Of a DNA stretch of 64,000 nucleotides, positions 42,072 to 52,979 are shown piece after piece; within the stretch, counting starts at the first letter, position 1; every line of letters starts with the position of its first letter. The stretch comes from Lucinisca nassula. Its lineage: Eukaryota > Mollusca > Bivalvia > Lucinida > Lucinidae. The DNA lies in contig OY757013.1 in the NCBI GenBank assembly GCA_963580285.1, positions 138,510,521 to 138,574,520 of the forward strand. The letters run 5' to 3'. Made by a program: the position numbers and the translations under genes. The notes under the pieces were generated by a model. That model was not told where the DNA came from. It searched no databases and saw only the letters and a program-made list of their open reading frames with translations.

Positions 42072-42790
42072 AGGTCTAATTGATACATGTAAAAAACCTA
42101 TGCTTCTTTAATTAATTTGTTAATTATAATAGCCCAAGTGTCTCTGACTGACGTTCAGCTTCTCCTACTATAGTGGGTCTAATTGATACATGTAAAAAAC
42201 CTATGCTTCTTTAATTAATTTGTTAATTATAATAGCCCAAGTGTCTCTGACTGACGTTCAGCTTCTCCTACTATAGTGGGTCTAATTGATACATGTAAAA
42301 AACCTATGCTTCTTTAATTAATTTGTTAATTATAATAGCCCAAGTGTCTCTTACTGACGTTCAGCTTCTCCTACTATAGTGGGTCTAATTGATACATGTA
42401 AAACACCTATGCTTCTTTAATTAATTTGTTAATTATAATAGCCCAAGTGTCTCTGACTGACGTTCAGCTTCTCCTACTATAGTGGGTCTAATTGATACAT
42501 GTAAAACACCTATGCTTCTTTAATTAATTTGTTAATTATAATAGCCCAAGTGTCTCTTACTGACGTTCAGCTTCTCCTACTATAGTGGGTCTAATTGATA
42601 CATGTAAAACACCTATGCTTCTTTAATTAATTTGTTAATTATAATAGCCCAAGTGTCTCTGACTGACGTTCAGCTTCTCCTACTATAGTGGGTCTAATTG
42701 ATACATATAAAAAACCTATGCTTCTTTAATTAATTTGTTAATTATAAATAGCCCAAGTGTCTGACCCAAGCTTCTTTAAATAATTTTAAA
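42072..42790 (+). repeat. 103-bp tandem array, 7 near-identical units
   Basis: GGGTCTAATTGATACATG begins units at ~42072, 42175, 42278, 42381, 42484, 42587 and 42690, each exactly 103 bases apart. Units differ at only a few sites (GACTGACG or TACTGACG; AAAAAACC or AAAACACC). The seventh is diverged at its end. A degenerate eighth may follow to ~42870. Confidence 0.95.
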
Positions 42791-42879
42791 TTATAATTTC
42801 TCAGTTGTCTCTGACTGAGGTTCAGATTATCTTACTGTTATGGGTCTAATTGATACACCAATTACCTATTTATTTAATT

Positions 42880-43200
42880 ACCTTGATCCCCAGGTGGGAG
42901 GTAAAAATGTCCAGCTAGGGCAAAATAGGGGGGGTGCCCTACCTTTGCTAAACTGGACAGGGAATCCTCCACTTATTTCATTTCACAGGGGGGGAATCAC
43001 CCTACCCACCTAATTTGAACAGGGCGGAAAATGTCCAGGGGGATGGGGAATGTCCTAGATTCCAACACGGACATTTGGGGGCATATGTCCGGGTTGCATT
43101 TTCATATTGGGCCAAAGGTCCATTAATGCATTTTTTTTTTCATTCGTGGGGTGTGGGGGGAAGGTGGGGGTGCAAATAGTCTTAGGGGCAATCGTCCGGG
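42880..43200. repeat. Degenerate GGACA/TGTCC module region
   Basis: Scattered AAAATGTCC, GGACAGGG, ATGTCCAGGGGG, GGACATTTGGGGG and CAATCGTCCGGGGTCC. It resembles the module arrays at 12298-13351 and 44590-44815 but is too broken to delimit. Confidence 0.45.
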
Positions 43201-43543
43201 GTCCAAATATGAACCAAATCCATCATACGGTTTGGAAATAATACTACTTTAACGTAAATGCAATCTGATTTAAATCCGATTTTCAACGGCGACGCCGGGG
43301 GAGGGGGTGGGGGTGGGTGGGGTAGTGCAATAGTAGCTCTTCTGCTCTTCTTGGTCACGAAAACGCGATATTTTGGACGGACGGCAGGGGGTGGGGATGC
43401 TATTTCTATTCGGGTAAATAAATAAATGATGCATCTCGAAAACACGCCTATACAATTTTGACACCCTCGAACCCCACTTTTATGTTGAAAAATTGTGGTT
43501 TACAGGGGTAAAACTTATTTTTCTTATTGGAGCGATGTGGTAA

Positions 43544-43838
43544 TTTGTTTTGATTTGAGGTTTAACGTCCCTGTCAACACTGTAAAGGTCATTTTGGAGA
43601 CGTTGCTTCCAATTTTGTGGGACTTTTACCCGACATTGAGATGAAATGACATCTCAAGCCCGGTCGCCGAATGAAACCAATAGGGTTTATTAGCATGGAC
43701 GGTCCGCCTCACACTGCGATCCTGGACAGGCTATGATCCTCTAAGCGGTTTACCAGTACTAGTGTGCGGGCCGGACTCAACTCTGCGTGGAAGCATCATC
43801 CAGCCCATATTTTTCTTCAAGCCCCTATAGGCGGGGCC
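43544..43838 (-). mobile_element. S1 SINE, near full length
   Basis: Reverse of S1 from its tail (GATTTGAGGTTTAACGTCCC) to the head (CAAGCCCCTATAGGCGGGG). Well preserved. Confidence 0.85.
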
Positions 43839-43990
43839 GAGAGCGCTGTGGTAAAGCATCAGATTTGTGATCGAGCGTTAGCCGGTTCGATCCCCGCAAG
43901 CGCCAAGTGTTGTTTTCTTGAGCAAGAGACTTTATCCACATTGCTTAGTACTGGTTTCTACCCAGGAAAAGCGGACCACATGGACGATTA
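43839..43990 (+). mobile_element. tRNA-like SINE head, family S4
   Basis: GAGCGCTGTGGTAAAGCATC (A-box region), GCCGGTTCGATCCCCGC (B box) and AGCGCCA resemble a tRNA, with a GTG triplet in the anticodon position, but the anticodon stem is mismatched. It is followed by TTCTTGAGCAAGAGACTTTA, a phrase typical of SINE bodies. Only one copy is seen here. Confidence 0.55.
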
Positions 43991-44584
43991 GTACTAGTAC
44001 TAATTGTGTTACCCTCGTCCTGGCCATATCGTCCCCTGGCCAAATCGTCCGCCCACCATAAATTATATAGATTATTATTATTTTTTATTATTATTATTTC
44101 TGCTCTAAAATATAGATTGTGGGTACTCGTTAGAACCGCCTCGATGAGGCGGTTCTAACGCGTACCCACAACCTTTCATTTGAGCAGAAATAAGAAAAAT
44201 ATCACATTTAATTTCATCTGAAAATTTTCGATTTTTCGGCGATATAGTTTACAATGTATTTGTATAGGCGTATCTTCGTTATGAATGAACAGAAAACTGG
44301 GGTATCCGGACAAGAATTGGGAAAAATGTATTGGTCAGTGAATATGAAGTTTGTATGATGGTACAGGTAATCAAACATTTTTTTTGAAAATTAGCATATT
44401 GAATCGTTTAATAAATAAAAATGAGTAATTACATATTTTTATCACTTGAGGTGAAATTAATCAGTTTGTTTTCAAACAAAATTATCAAGCACAGTCCATA
44501 ATTTTCTTTGATTTTCTTTTAATCACACTCTTAAAAAATATTGATGATCAATTAATTTTGACATTAAAGGTATGGAGGATACGG

Positions 44585-44815
44585 TCTCCGGACGTTTGCC
44601 CCCAGGACATTCGCCCCCCTAAATTAAAAAAAAAATGCATCAATGGACATTTGCCCCCCAGTTGAAAATGCCAACCGGACCTTTGCCCCCACAGCTTATT
44701 TTTGTAATGGACATCTGCGCCCCCCCCCCCCCCACAGTGCTTATTATGCAGGTGGACATTTGCCCTCCCCCCCCGCCCACTTGCTTATTTCAGAAAGGGA
44801 CATTTGCCTCCCAAC
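44585..44815 (+). repeat. Array of GGACATTTGCCCCC modules
   Basis: Seven variants at about 44592, 44608, 44644, 44678, 44709, 44753 and 44799, in direct orientation and separated by 15-45 bases. The inverse form appears at 52745-52820. Confidence 0.8.
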
Positions 44816-44890
44816 CTCATGCTGACTGTGATACATCTAGCATTATCAAAAACCTGGTGTTTTTCTAAGAACAGAACAGACATAGTTTGT

Positions 44891-45895
44891 AAGGTAACCG
44901 GGCGCTAAAAGCACAAAGGCGCTACCTCCAGTTCGCCGACTGGGCTTAGTTACTGGTACTGCTCCTATCCCCAGGCTGCCAATGTGCCGACTCCTGCCAA
45001 TTCGACAGTTATCGATTAGCCTTTGGGGAGTGAAGTGACTTCTTTCGCGGAGGATGTGGGAAGCAGGTCAATCCCGCTTTCCAATCTCCCCGCTGAAGAT
45101 GCCTTGGAGGCACAAACGCACCCAATGTGAAGCGTTTGTCCTATAAATTGAGCAGTCCTCTGACGATTTTTGAATTTTGAGTGCAGACACGGACCAATTG
45201 TCGGGCTCTAGAGTGTGGTGACACGTTGCCAATTCCGACTGTAAAATATGTCAGTACACAGCCCTTTGTCTGACCCAGGAAAAAGGCTTCGCATGCATTA
45301 TCGGGTATTCGGCTTCCATAAGACTCTGCCCCCAACCCTGTCATGGTAGAGAAAACGCCTAGGGCACGGTACTTGTTAAAGGATGATAATGCATGAAATT
45401 TTGAATTTAGAACGGCTATCCAAAGTGAGCCAGGAATGGTTACTATTAGACCAGCCAATTCCGGCTATTGCAAAATGTCCTAGTACCCGTGCTCTGTGTA
45501 AAGTTGTGTGGTTGTGGGAAAGGCGATGTTGAGGCTAATCAGCCATTATGTAATTCCGCCATTGACTAATTTTGTTAGGTCGTCCTTAATGGCTTTTTAA
45601 GGGTCTTTCTATTCCAAATCCCTAGCAAAGGTTGGTTATTACCGTTGCCCCGCCTATTAAATTGTTATGCGCGTGTCCTTATCTGGGTGGATGTGCTCCG
45701 TTCCGGCAAGCGTCTGTGCCTTCGCTTGCACACATCCAGATATTCATCAGATGGGAACTAATGCGGGGGGTCTCGGCGAGGCCCTTCACTGGGTTCCCAT
45801 GTGATGTCATCTCTGTAGCTATTCTACATGAGATGTTGGGGTTCCCCTTTAGTGATCCCATTGTACCTGAACAGGAAAGTGTGGTTAGTTATTTA
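44891..45895 (+). repeat. Modules M1 and M2 joined: the empty-site copy
   Basis: 44891-45490 matches 13745-14330 and 45500-45895 matches 17654-18040, adjacent here with only a short join (GTGCTCTGTGTAAAGTTGTG). It shows what the locus looked like before the 3.3-kb element entered the other copy. ORFs here are not conserved. Confidence 0.82.
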
Positions 45896-46490
45896 GGGCC
45901 CCAAGGGAAAGTTCTGGCCGCAACTTTCCAGTTGGGTTGGCTCTGGTACGTATCTGAGCCCCGTTCGGACAGCACCGTTGGTGCTATTCGCCGTGATCCG
46001 GTTCCGTACCGTGTGGCAATTTTCCGTTTTGGGCTCCCAACTGTACCTGTGGAAGAATAAGCAAGGTTATTAATACGCTCCAGTTATTGCTGAAAGAAAT
46101 GCGCCACCTGTCCTGCTTTTGTGGCTTCTGTAATGCCACGTCTTTTTGAACATGATAAGCACGGGGTCCGGTGGCGTCCAAATGGTTAAAACCTTGTACC
46201 TTCTAACGTCGGTCCGACCCCTTCCGGAGTCTTCTTTCGCGGAGGATGTGGAAAGCAGGTCAATCCTGTCTCCAATGCCACCGCTCAAGATGCCTTGGAG
46301 ATGTGGTAAGGTGGCATTGTTAATACAATATCCAGGGCTACGGGTGCGATAAGAGAGATAATTTGGGCTCCGGGGTTATCTTTTTATGCGCCCGTGCCCT
46401 TTTGATACTGCTGTATGCACGGTCGTATATGGGTGGGGATTTGGCAATGGGTGGTATGGGTGACTGCCTAAGCGCGTTGTGTTGATATTG
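45896..46490. other. No recognised gene; one more CGCGGAGGAT box
   Basis: A 142-residue plus-strand ORF (45632-46060) crosses module M2 and is not shared with the other copy. A CTTTCGCGGAGGATGTGG box with GGTCAATCC lies at 46222-46265, and CAAGATGCCTTGGAG repeats M1. Confidence 0.5.
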
Positions 46491-46494
46491 AGAT

Positions 46495-49400
46495 TTAGAT
46501 TATATCCCAGTATTCAGTGGCCTTAAGAAATTTTCTGATCGCCTCGGCTATGACCGAGGAGTATTTTGGTGAGAGGGAGAGTAGATCTTGGAGGTGTACC
46601 GATTTGAAACCGATTTTGAACATGGCAGCCTTTAGTTCTTCGCGGGCGTGGGTGTTTTCTTCGCATTCAAAGAAAATGTGTTGGACTGTTTCAAGTTCAA
46701 AATTATCACATTTGCGGCATATTCCCGTTGTTCTTCCGAGTTGAGTGGGGTTTACATTTAAGCCGGTATGGTTGAATCTAAGACGGAAAAGCACTACGTC
46801 TAATTTTCGGTTATTACTGAGCTGGTGGGCATTTGTCCCTACTGTTAGTTGGAGGAGTTTGTAGTGCTTGCAAGTTTTAGATGGGTTTCTATCCCATTGT
46901 TCGTGCCATTTTTTAGTTATTGCTGTGTTTATGATAGAGTAAATTTCCCGTTTTGCTGGGAGAGTGTTGTCTTTAAAATCTTTAGATAGTGATAATTTAG
47001 CTGTTTCGTCGGCCGCCTCATTACTCGGGGATGCCGACATGGGAGGGGATCCAGTCAATTTCAATCTTTGACCATCTGTTTTTACTTTGTCAAGTTTGGT
47101 CAGTATATGATCGATTTTGTCAGGGCGGGTTTTTTTATTTGCCTGACTGGAGAGCTTGAATGGAACTTAGGCTGTCTGTGAGGATAACTGCTTTGGGAAT
47201 TTCAGCGGTTGTGGCCCATTCGATGGCCCATTGAATGGCTATCAACTCAGTTGTGAATACTGAGAGATTGAGGTTGGTTCTGACTGGTACATGTAGATCT
47301 TTCTCGGGGACCACGTATGCGGCACCGGTTTTTCCTATTGAGGGGTCCTTACTACCGTTTGTGAAGATGAGGGTTTTACCGGCATGTTTAGAGTTTATAT
47401 GGTTGATGCTGATTTTTTTCATATGTTCGGTTGTATTTCATTTTTCTTCCCTAGGGTAGGTTTGAGGGCACATGAAGAGGGTGTGTGCTTGAGATCCCAT
47501 TTGGATCTATACCGGAGGTGGGAGGGGGTGTATTTCCTTGGGTATATTGTTTTCTTTTATGAGTTCACGGACGTTTTTACAGTAAGGGTCATAGTTCTTG
47601 GCTCTTAGGCATGTATAGATTCCATGATATGTTAATAGATCATTTATCGGTAGGGATCCGCCTAGAGGTGAGGATCTAGCCCAGGAATTTTGGTATTAGT
47701 TCTTCCCTTCGTAGGTGTAGCGGTTTGATACCACATTCGACCTCAAGTGCATTGATCAGTGTTGAACGGAGGGCCCTGCAAGCGATTCTGAGAGCGTGGT
47801 TTTGATCGTATTTAAAGGCTTGAGGGTGTTATCTGATGCGGAGTTGTAAGCTTGGGATCCATAGTCAAGCTTACTTAGGATCAGAGTTTTATATATAGTT
47901 AGTAGTTTCTTTTTTGTCGGCCCCGTATGTGGTTCCAGACACCGTTCTCAGTAGGTTTAAGTCATTTTTGCATCGGTCCTTGAGGTCTGTTATGTGTTCC
48001 TTTCATGTTAGGTGCTTATCAAAGGTCATGCCCAGGAATTTGATACTCTGGGCCCATTCTAGTTCTTTGCCGAAGAGGTAAAGTTTGTTTTCCGTTGACT
48101 TTAGGTTTCGTCTTTTACTAAAGATGATCGCTTTAGTTTTGGTGTTGCATACTTTGAACCTGCATGTTTGTGCCCAGGTTTCGATTTCCCTAAGGACTGC
48201 CTGGAGGTCCTTGACCGCTAGTTCTAGGGTGGAGCGTTGCCATCGGCAAATTGTGACAGGCCGGTATTGTGGTGTGTTTTTAGGGCTTCGTGATGGGTGT
48301 TGACTATTACATTTAATAGAATGGGACTTAGGACAGAGCCTTGGGGGCAGCCGTTTTCAAGTATATGTTATTCTGAGGTGGTTGCTCCTACGCGTGTTTG
48401 GATTTTTCTGTTACTGAGGAAGCTGTGGATCCACTTTAACATATTTCCGCTAATTCCGTATTCGTTTAGTTTGGTTGGAGTGCCGGTTGACCACATCAGG
48501 TCAAAGGCTTTTTCTAGGTCGAGAGCTACCGCACAAAGGATTTTATGTTCAATGAAAGCCATATTTATTTCGGATTCCAGCCGTACTAGTTGATCCGTGG
48601 TGGATCTGTTCGGTCTGAAGCCTGATTGGGAATCTGAGATAAGTTTGTTTTGTTTTTCTTTTCTATATAATTGGATAGGCGTTTGGCTGTCATGGTTTCC
48701 ATGGTTTTGCATGTGCATGAGGTAAGGGAGATGGGTCTGTAGGATTATGGATCCAGGTTGTCCTTGAGTGATTTTTATTGGAATTATTGTGGCAACTTTC
48801 CACAGGGTAGGGGTCTTCTCCTCTACGCCAGAATGTATTTATTAGGTCTAGGAGTTTTTGTTTGCTGTCTTGTGGGAGTTGTTTTAAAATTTCGTAATGA
48901 ATTTTGTCCGCACCTGGTGAAGTGTTGTGTTTGCTCATTAGGGCCTCATTTAATTCAAATATAGAGAAGTCACAGTTCAGATTGCAGTTGCTTGGAGTTT
49001 CATTTAAAAGGTCTGGGAGGGATTGTTCAAGGGTTCTCTCCTCGGCTGTCTTTATTGTTTGGAAGACTGGGTCTTGGTTGGCAGTATTTGACATATTATA
49101 GTAATGGTTGGCAAGGGTGTCGGCTTTCTCTTTGTCATCCGTTATTATTTGGCCGTTTATTTTAAGATAGTTAATCTTTTCTTCTGGTTTTCCTCTGAAT
49201 TTATTTAGGATAGACCACATTTGTTTAGTAGTGGTCTTGTGGTTTATTTTGCTGACCAGGTCTTGTCATCCCTCTTTTTGGGTGGTTTGTGGGGCAGTTC
49301 TCGCTAGCGCTTTGATTGAGTTGTGCTCGGATGTTCTATTTTTCAGACACTTTTTCCATGTTTGTTCGCGTTGGTTAATGTTTTGTCTGCAATCTTGGTG

Positions 49401-50334
49401 TCACCAGGGCTGGAGAATTTTCTTTGGTTTGCCCGATGTTTTGGGATGGTTTTGTCACAGATTTCCTTAAGGGTGGTTGTAAATTGGTTGACAATGTCAT
49501 CCGTACTTAAGTTTTCTTTGATTTTATTTTTTCCAAGCACAGCTGTTTGAAAGTTATCCAATCTGCTTTTTTAGCTTCCATTTTGGGGTTGTGGCTGCCC
49601 CTGTGGCGTTGTATTTAGTATTAAATCTGGATAATATAGGAAGGTGGTCGCTCCCACAGGAGCTGTCTAGGGTGAACCACTCTGTCCGGGCCGAGAGGTT
49701 GTGGGTGGTTATGGTTATGTCGTGGGATGAATTGGATTCAGCCATGGTCGGCTCCCCATTATTGAGGATGATTGCGCCGTATTCTTGTGCTATATCGGAT
49801 AGAGTTCTTCCCCTTGGGTTCTGCTTTGGGCTCCATAGCGTGTCTTGGGCGTTCAAATCATCTACAAATATATAATTTTGGTGGTGGATTTTATCGAAGA
49901 TTTTTCTTATATCAGTTGCATGATTTGCGTTGCTTGAGGGGTCGTAACAATTTATCAGGGCTATTTTGTTCTTTTTCATATGTAGAGTGATGGCGCATAC
50001 TTCGATAGGGGATTCGTTAATTTTCAGGTCTAATTGTTGAAAAGAGATGTTATCTTTTATATATATATATATAGCTACGCACCCCCCCCCCCCCCCCCCG
50101 GCAACCCTTCTCTATTCTGTTTGCGATGGCGGCTTTCATGTATGTTGGTATGTTAGGGGCTTTCTTGTTGTTTTTAAGAAAGGTTTCCTGTAGGCATATG
50201 ATATGCGGTGAAATTGTTTTTTCATCTAAATAGGCCCTAAGTTGCGACAGGTTGACAACGCTACGGGAGTTCCACTGCAGAACGTCAAGTTGGGAGGCTA
50301 GTGGGGCGTGTGGTTTTGCAGTGGAGTCTGCCAT
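46495..50334 (-). pseudogene. LINE D ORF2 polyprotein
   Basis: ATG at 50334. Endonuclease LDVLQWNSRSVVNLSQL, CLQETFLKNN, then a C16/TA-rich stretch that replaces coding (50060-50100), LINCYDPSSNANH, DDLNAQDTLWSP (GD changed to DD) and GSDHLPILSRF. RT: motif A VALDLEKAFDLMW (Asp kept), GFRPNRSTTDQL; motif C reads FADGN after a small indel (about 48250). RNase H: FTNGSKDPSIGK (first catalytic Asp is Asn), TTELIAIQWAI, LTDSLSSIQALQSG, NEAADETAKLS. It ends TEYWDII. Inactive. Confidence 0.85.
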
Positions 50335-50557
50335 TGTATATCCTTAGTGTGACAGGTGGATAAGGAGGGTCAGTGTGGGTAATTTTATGGACCTGGGGTC
50401 TGGTTTGGGGTTGATGTTTCCATGGGCGTTAGGTTGTCTGATCATAGTTCTGCTATACGCCTGTTAGCGGCATTTGTATAGCGGTGTGGGTTATGCCTGG
50501 TTGGGGTGTCTGTAATGGTTGTTCTGAGGGGCGGGTTTATGTGGGTGTGGGTTCTGA

Positions 50558-51207
50558 CTATGGACTCCACCGCTTTTGCTTTGTTTTTTTTTTATCTTGC
50601 CTCAAGTTGTCTAAATTCATTACCTCAATGAGTATGGTGGTGAGTTGTTCGTTCGTAATATAGGCCTGGGTCGGGTAATGGTTGGGGGTATTGCTAGGGT
50701 TAGGGTTAAGGTTGGGGCAAGGGTTAGGGTTGGGTTTGTTTGGTATTGGTTGGACAGACTTTGGTATTGTTTGGGTCATCGGGGGTGATGGTTGGATGAG
50801 GTTGGGAGCGGGGGATTTTCTGATGTATGTGAATAATGGGCGGCGGACTCCTGTGTGCGTCTTTTGCCCCCCCCCCCCTCCTTGTTTTCCTGTTATGGGC
50901 ATCTACCTTCCTTTTGTATGTGAGGAAGGTGGAGCATTGGGGATGAGCTGCACCATGGGCTCCCCCGCAGTTTGGGCATTTCCTGTATTGATTGTTGATT
51001 TTACATTGATTGTGGGTGTGCCACATGCTGCAGTGGGGGCAGATATTTAGACTGGCAGGTGTTGCACCATATGTACGGTACTCTGCAGGGTTGGATTGTG
51101 TAGGTCTCGTCAGTTGTTCTAATGATGGTGAGTGCGACCTTTTCTTGAAATGTCACTTTTACTACCCTAGTTGGAATTTTGTTTTTGGTGAGTGTTTGTC
51201 TCATCAC
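50558..51207 (-). pseudogene. LINE D gag-like ORF1
   Basis: Starts MMRQTLTKNKIPTRVVKVTF, then PCRVPYIWCNTCQSKYLPPL and the zinc knuckles HTHNQCKINNQYRKCPNC and GGAHGAAHPQC. The tail is Pro/Asn-rich (NPNPCPNLNPNPSN). At least two frameshifts, one in a C-run (50870-50879). The Asn-Pro repeats are what gives the telomere-like look of 50695-50740. Confidence 0.75.
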
Positions 51208-51255
51208 TGTGGTTTCATTTAAGTACTGATAGGAAGAACTATTGCACTACCCCCG

Positions 51256-51542
51256 CATTATGATAACATACCCCTGCGACATAGTACATTTTTTCATATC
51301 TCCAAAATGGCTACTTTTGTGATGAAAATCGGTGATATTTTTCTTATTTATACTGCAAACAAAGGTTGTGGGTGCTCGTTAGAACCGCCTCATTGAGGAT
51401 TGAGGCGGTTCTAACGAGTACCCACAACCTATGTCTTGGAGCAGAAATAAGAAAAGTAATGTACACCCCCGTAAACCCTAGTTTTCTCTATATAAAGTGG
51501 GGTTTATGGGGGTCTTCTTTTCACGGACTTGTTATCGTGATG
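51256..51542. mobile_element. Palindromic MITE, type 2, full length
   Basis: Ends CATTATGATAACATACCCC and (inward) CATCACGATAACAAGTCCG. The core is GCTCGTTAGAACCGCCTCA / TTGAGGCGGTTCTAACGAG with an extra GAGGATT at the centre. Flanking base G on both sides. Confidence 0.87.
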
Positions 51543-51813
51543 GGCGTCAGCTTTGACGTTCGCTTTGGCACTGGAATCAGCGTCGGCGTCCACATATACG
51601 TTATTTTTTTTTAAGAACTCATAATTTCCATACCATACGATGGATTTTGCTTATAAATATTTGGTATGATGTTAGGATTAGTCCCAAACACGTTCCCTTA
51701 AGGTGAAGGTCAAAGACTTAAAGATTATATTTTAATGTTTAAGAGCTTATATTTTCCAAACTGATTGATGGATTTGATTCGTATTTGGCATGAGGATAGA
51801 ATATAAGAATCTT
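51543..51813. other. No recognised feature
   Basis: AT-rich, with two related phrases (CATACGATGGATTTTGCTTA and CTGATTGATGGATTTGATTC) about 120 bases apart, so probably an old tandem repeat of the mollusc 'gatgaattt' kind. No ORF. Confidence 0.4.
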
Positions 51814-51942
51814 ATATGGGTGTGAGGGGTGGATGGAAAAATCCGTCTCGAGGGTCACTGTCCAGCATCACGAGGCTTGCCGAGTGATGCCGGACAGTGA
51901 TCCCGAGGGACGGATTTTTCTATCCACCCCTCACACCCATAT
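51814..51942. repeat. Long hairpin with ~58-base arms
   Basis: Arm 51814-51871 (ATATGGGTGTGAGGGGTGG ... AGCATCAC) pairs with 51884-51942 with only about four mismatches or bulges; the loop is 12 bases. The hairpin is followed by TTATTGTATA and, at 52048, GTGACGTCAC. Confidence 0.92.
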
Positions 51943-52410
51943 TGGATTCTTTTTATTGTATACCTTCCATTTCTATTGCGAATTTTTAATGCTGCTGTCA
52001 CTTCGGTTACCGACGTCCGCCATTTTGTGATGACACAACAGGAATGTTTAGTGACGTCACGCATGACGACGCCGCGCATGAGGTTGTAATCAACCAGTGC
52101 ATTTATCAAACACGCGATTATATTCGATTTGAGGTCGGAACACCAGGGTCAGAACATAAATTTCTATCCCAGGGTAAAATCACGGATTTCCTTGTCTGGT
52201 GTGCAAGAAAAAAAGGTCCAAAGTTGTATTCAGCAATACCTCCGCCCATGCCAGTACAGACAGGCACTCATTGGAACTTCAATTTATATTTAGTGCAGAA
52301 ATAATTAAAATAATGTTTACCACTTAAAATCCGATTGTATCCATTATACTAACACATCAGTGAGCTATAATGGCATCTTTAAACTCTGTAAAACTAGCAA
52401 AAAAATCCAT
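51943..52410. other. No gene recognised; promoter-like elements
   Basis: Contains GTGACGTCAC at about 52048 and CGACGTCCGCCATTTTGTG. The 86-residue plus-strand ORF at 52044 has no recognisable feature. A TGTTTACCACTT... tail near 52311 resembles a MITE arm. Confidence 0.35.
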
Positions 52411-52425
52411 TCTTTGATCATGTAT

Positions 52426-52633
52426 TTGTTTCTTTTGGAGTTTAACGGCCCGGTCAACACTATTTTAGGTCATTTTGAGCCGGTCAGTTTACCTATCCAC
52501 ACTTTTCCTGGACAGGCTTATACGTAAGCGGTTAACCAGTACAGTGCACATTCTTTCGCCAGAAACTGACAACTGCCCTTCTTGAATCAGCGGAAGGGAG
52601 AGAACGGTCGTAAAAAAGATTTCATGATCAATC
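52426..52633 (-). mobile_element. S2 SINE, 5'-truncated, with 15-bp target duplications
   Basis: Matches 10345-10560 (GAGTTTAACGGCCCGGTCAA, TACGTAAGCGGTTAACCAGT, CTTGAATCAGCGGAAG) and stops before the tRNA-like head. Flanked by TCTTTGATCATGTAT at 52411-52425 and 52634-52648. Confidence 0.93.
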
Positions 52634-52979
52634 TCTTTGATCATGTATATAGCTTGAGTGAAATTCTTTGCTGGAAACGTTTTTTTCTGATAAATATTAA
52701 TGATTATATGAACGTATGTTTTCTTCTTTATTTTTTGGCCTGGTTGTACCTTGGTGGGGGGGGATTTGTCCATTTCTGAAATAAGCACAGGAGGGTGGGG
52801 GTGCAAATGTCCACCTGAAAAATAAGCACTGGGGGTTTGGATTTCGATGCTCATTCCAATTTTGTCTTTTATAATTTTAAACACAGTTGTGTATGTTTCA
52901 CTGCTTTTCTTTGGTAACAAACAGAAAACCATTGGAAAAATGGTTCCTAGATATTCTCCGTGAATAGTGTATAACTGTT

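Larger units (their letters stand above)
34405..42072 (-). mobile_element. LINE C: I-like retrotransposon, split by two insertions and truncated at both ends
   Basis: Minus-strand order: gag C-terminus (42072-41742), endonuclease (~41590-40900), RT (40860-38790), [insertion 35516-38765], RNase H and C-terminal Cys motif (35515-34405). The sequence LHLRREE at 38790 continues as LILKYWARSS at 35512, exactly as in intact LINE B (LHLRRDELQLKYWARSS), which proves the two parts are one element. The gag end disappears into the 103-bp array, and the 3' end stops at LINE B. Confidence 0.9.
43432..44283. mobile_element. Type 1 MITE split by nested insertions
   Basis: The left part (43432-43528) goes from CATCTCGAAAACACGCC to ACTTATTTTTCTTATT. 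The right part (about 44095-44283) resumes TTTCTGCTCTAAAATATAG, carries the perfect ACTCGTTAGAACCGCC palindrome and ends GGCGTATCTTCGTTATG. Between them lie an S1 SINE, a tRNA-like SINE head and a foldback-module fragment (44020-44055). Confidence 0.8.
46495..51215 (-). mobile_element. LINE D: nearly full-length I-like retrotransposon
   Basis: Minus-strand order: gag-like ORF1 (51207-50558), endonuclease (50334-49554), RT (49220-47700), RNase H (47422-47020), C-terminal CCHC-like motif CRKCDNFELETVQHIFFEC and stop at 46495. It is related to but distinct from LINEs B and C. Frameshifts are numerous but every domain is present. The 5' end stops short of the type 2 MITE at 51256. Confidence 0.9.

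Noticed and set aside
42072..42790. CRISPR-like regular repeats (also 11686-11850)
   Set aside because: There are no variable spacers; the whole unit repeats. The genome is eukaryotic.
45632..46060. 142-residue plus-strand ORF
   Set aside because: It crosses dispersed module M2, and the frame is not kept in the 17654-18040 copy.
50695..50745. Telomere-like TAGGGTTAGGGTT run
   Set aside because: It codes for the Asn-Pro-rich tail of LINE D's gag on the minus strand and is irregular; unlike 18055-18096 it is not a clean TTAGGG array.
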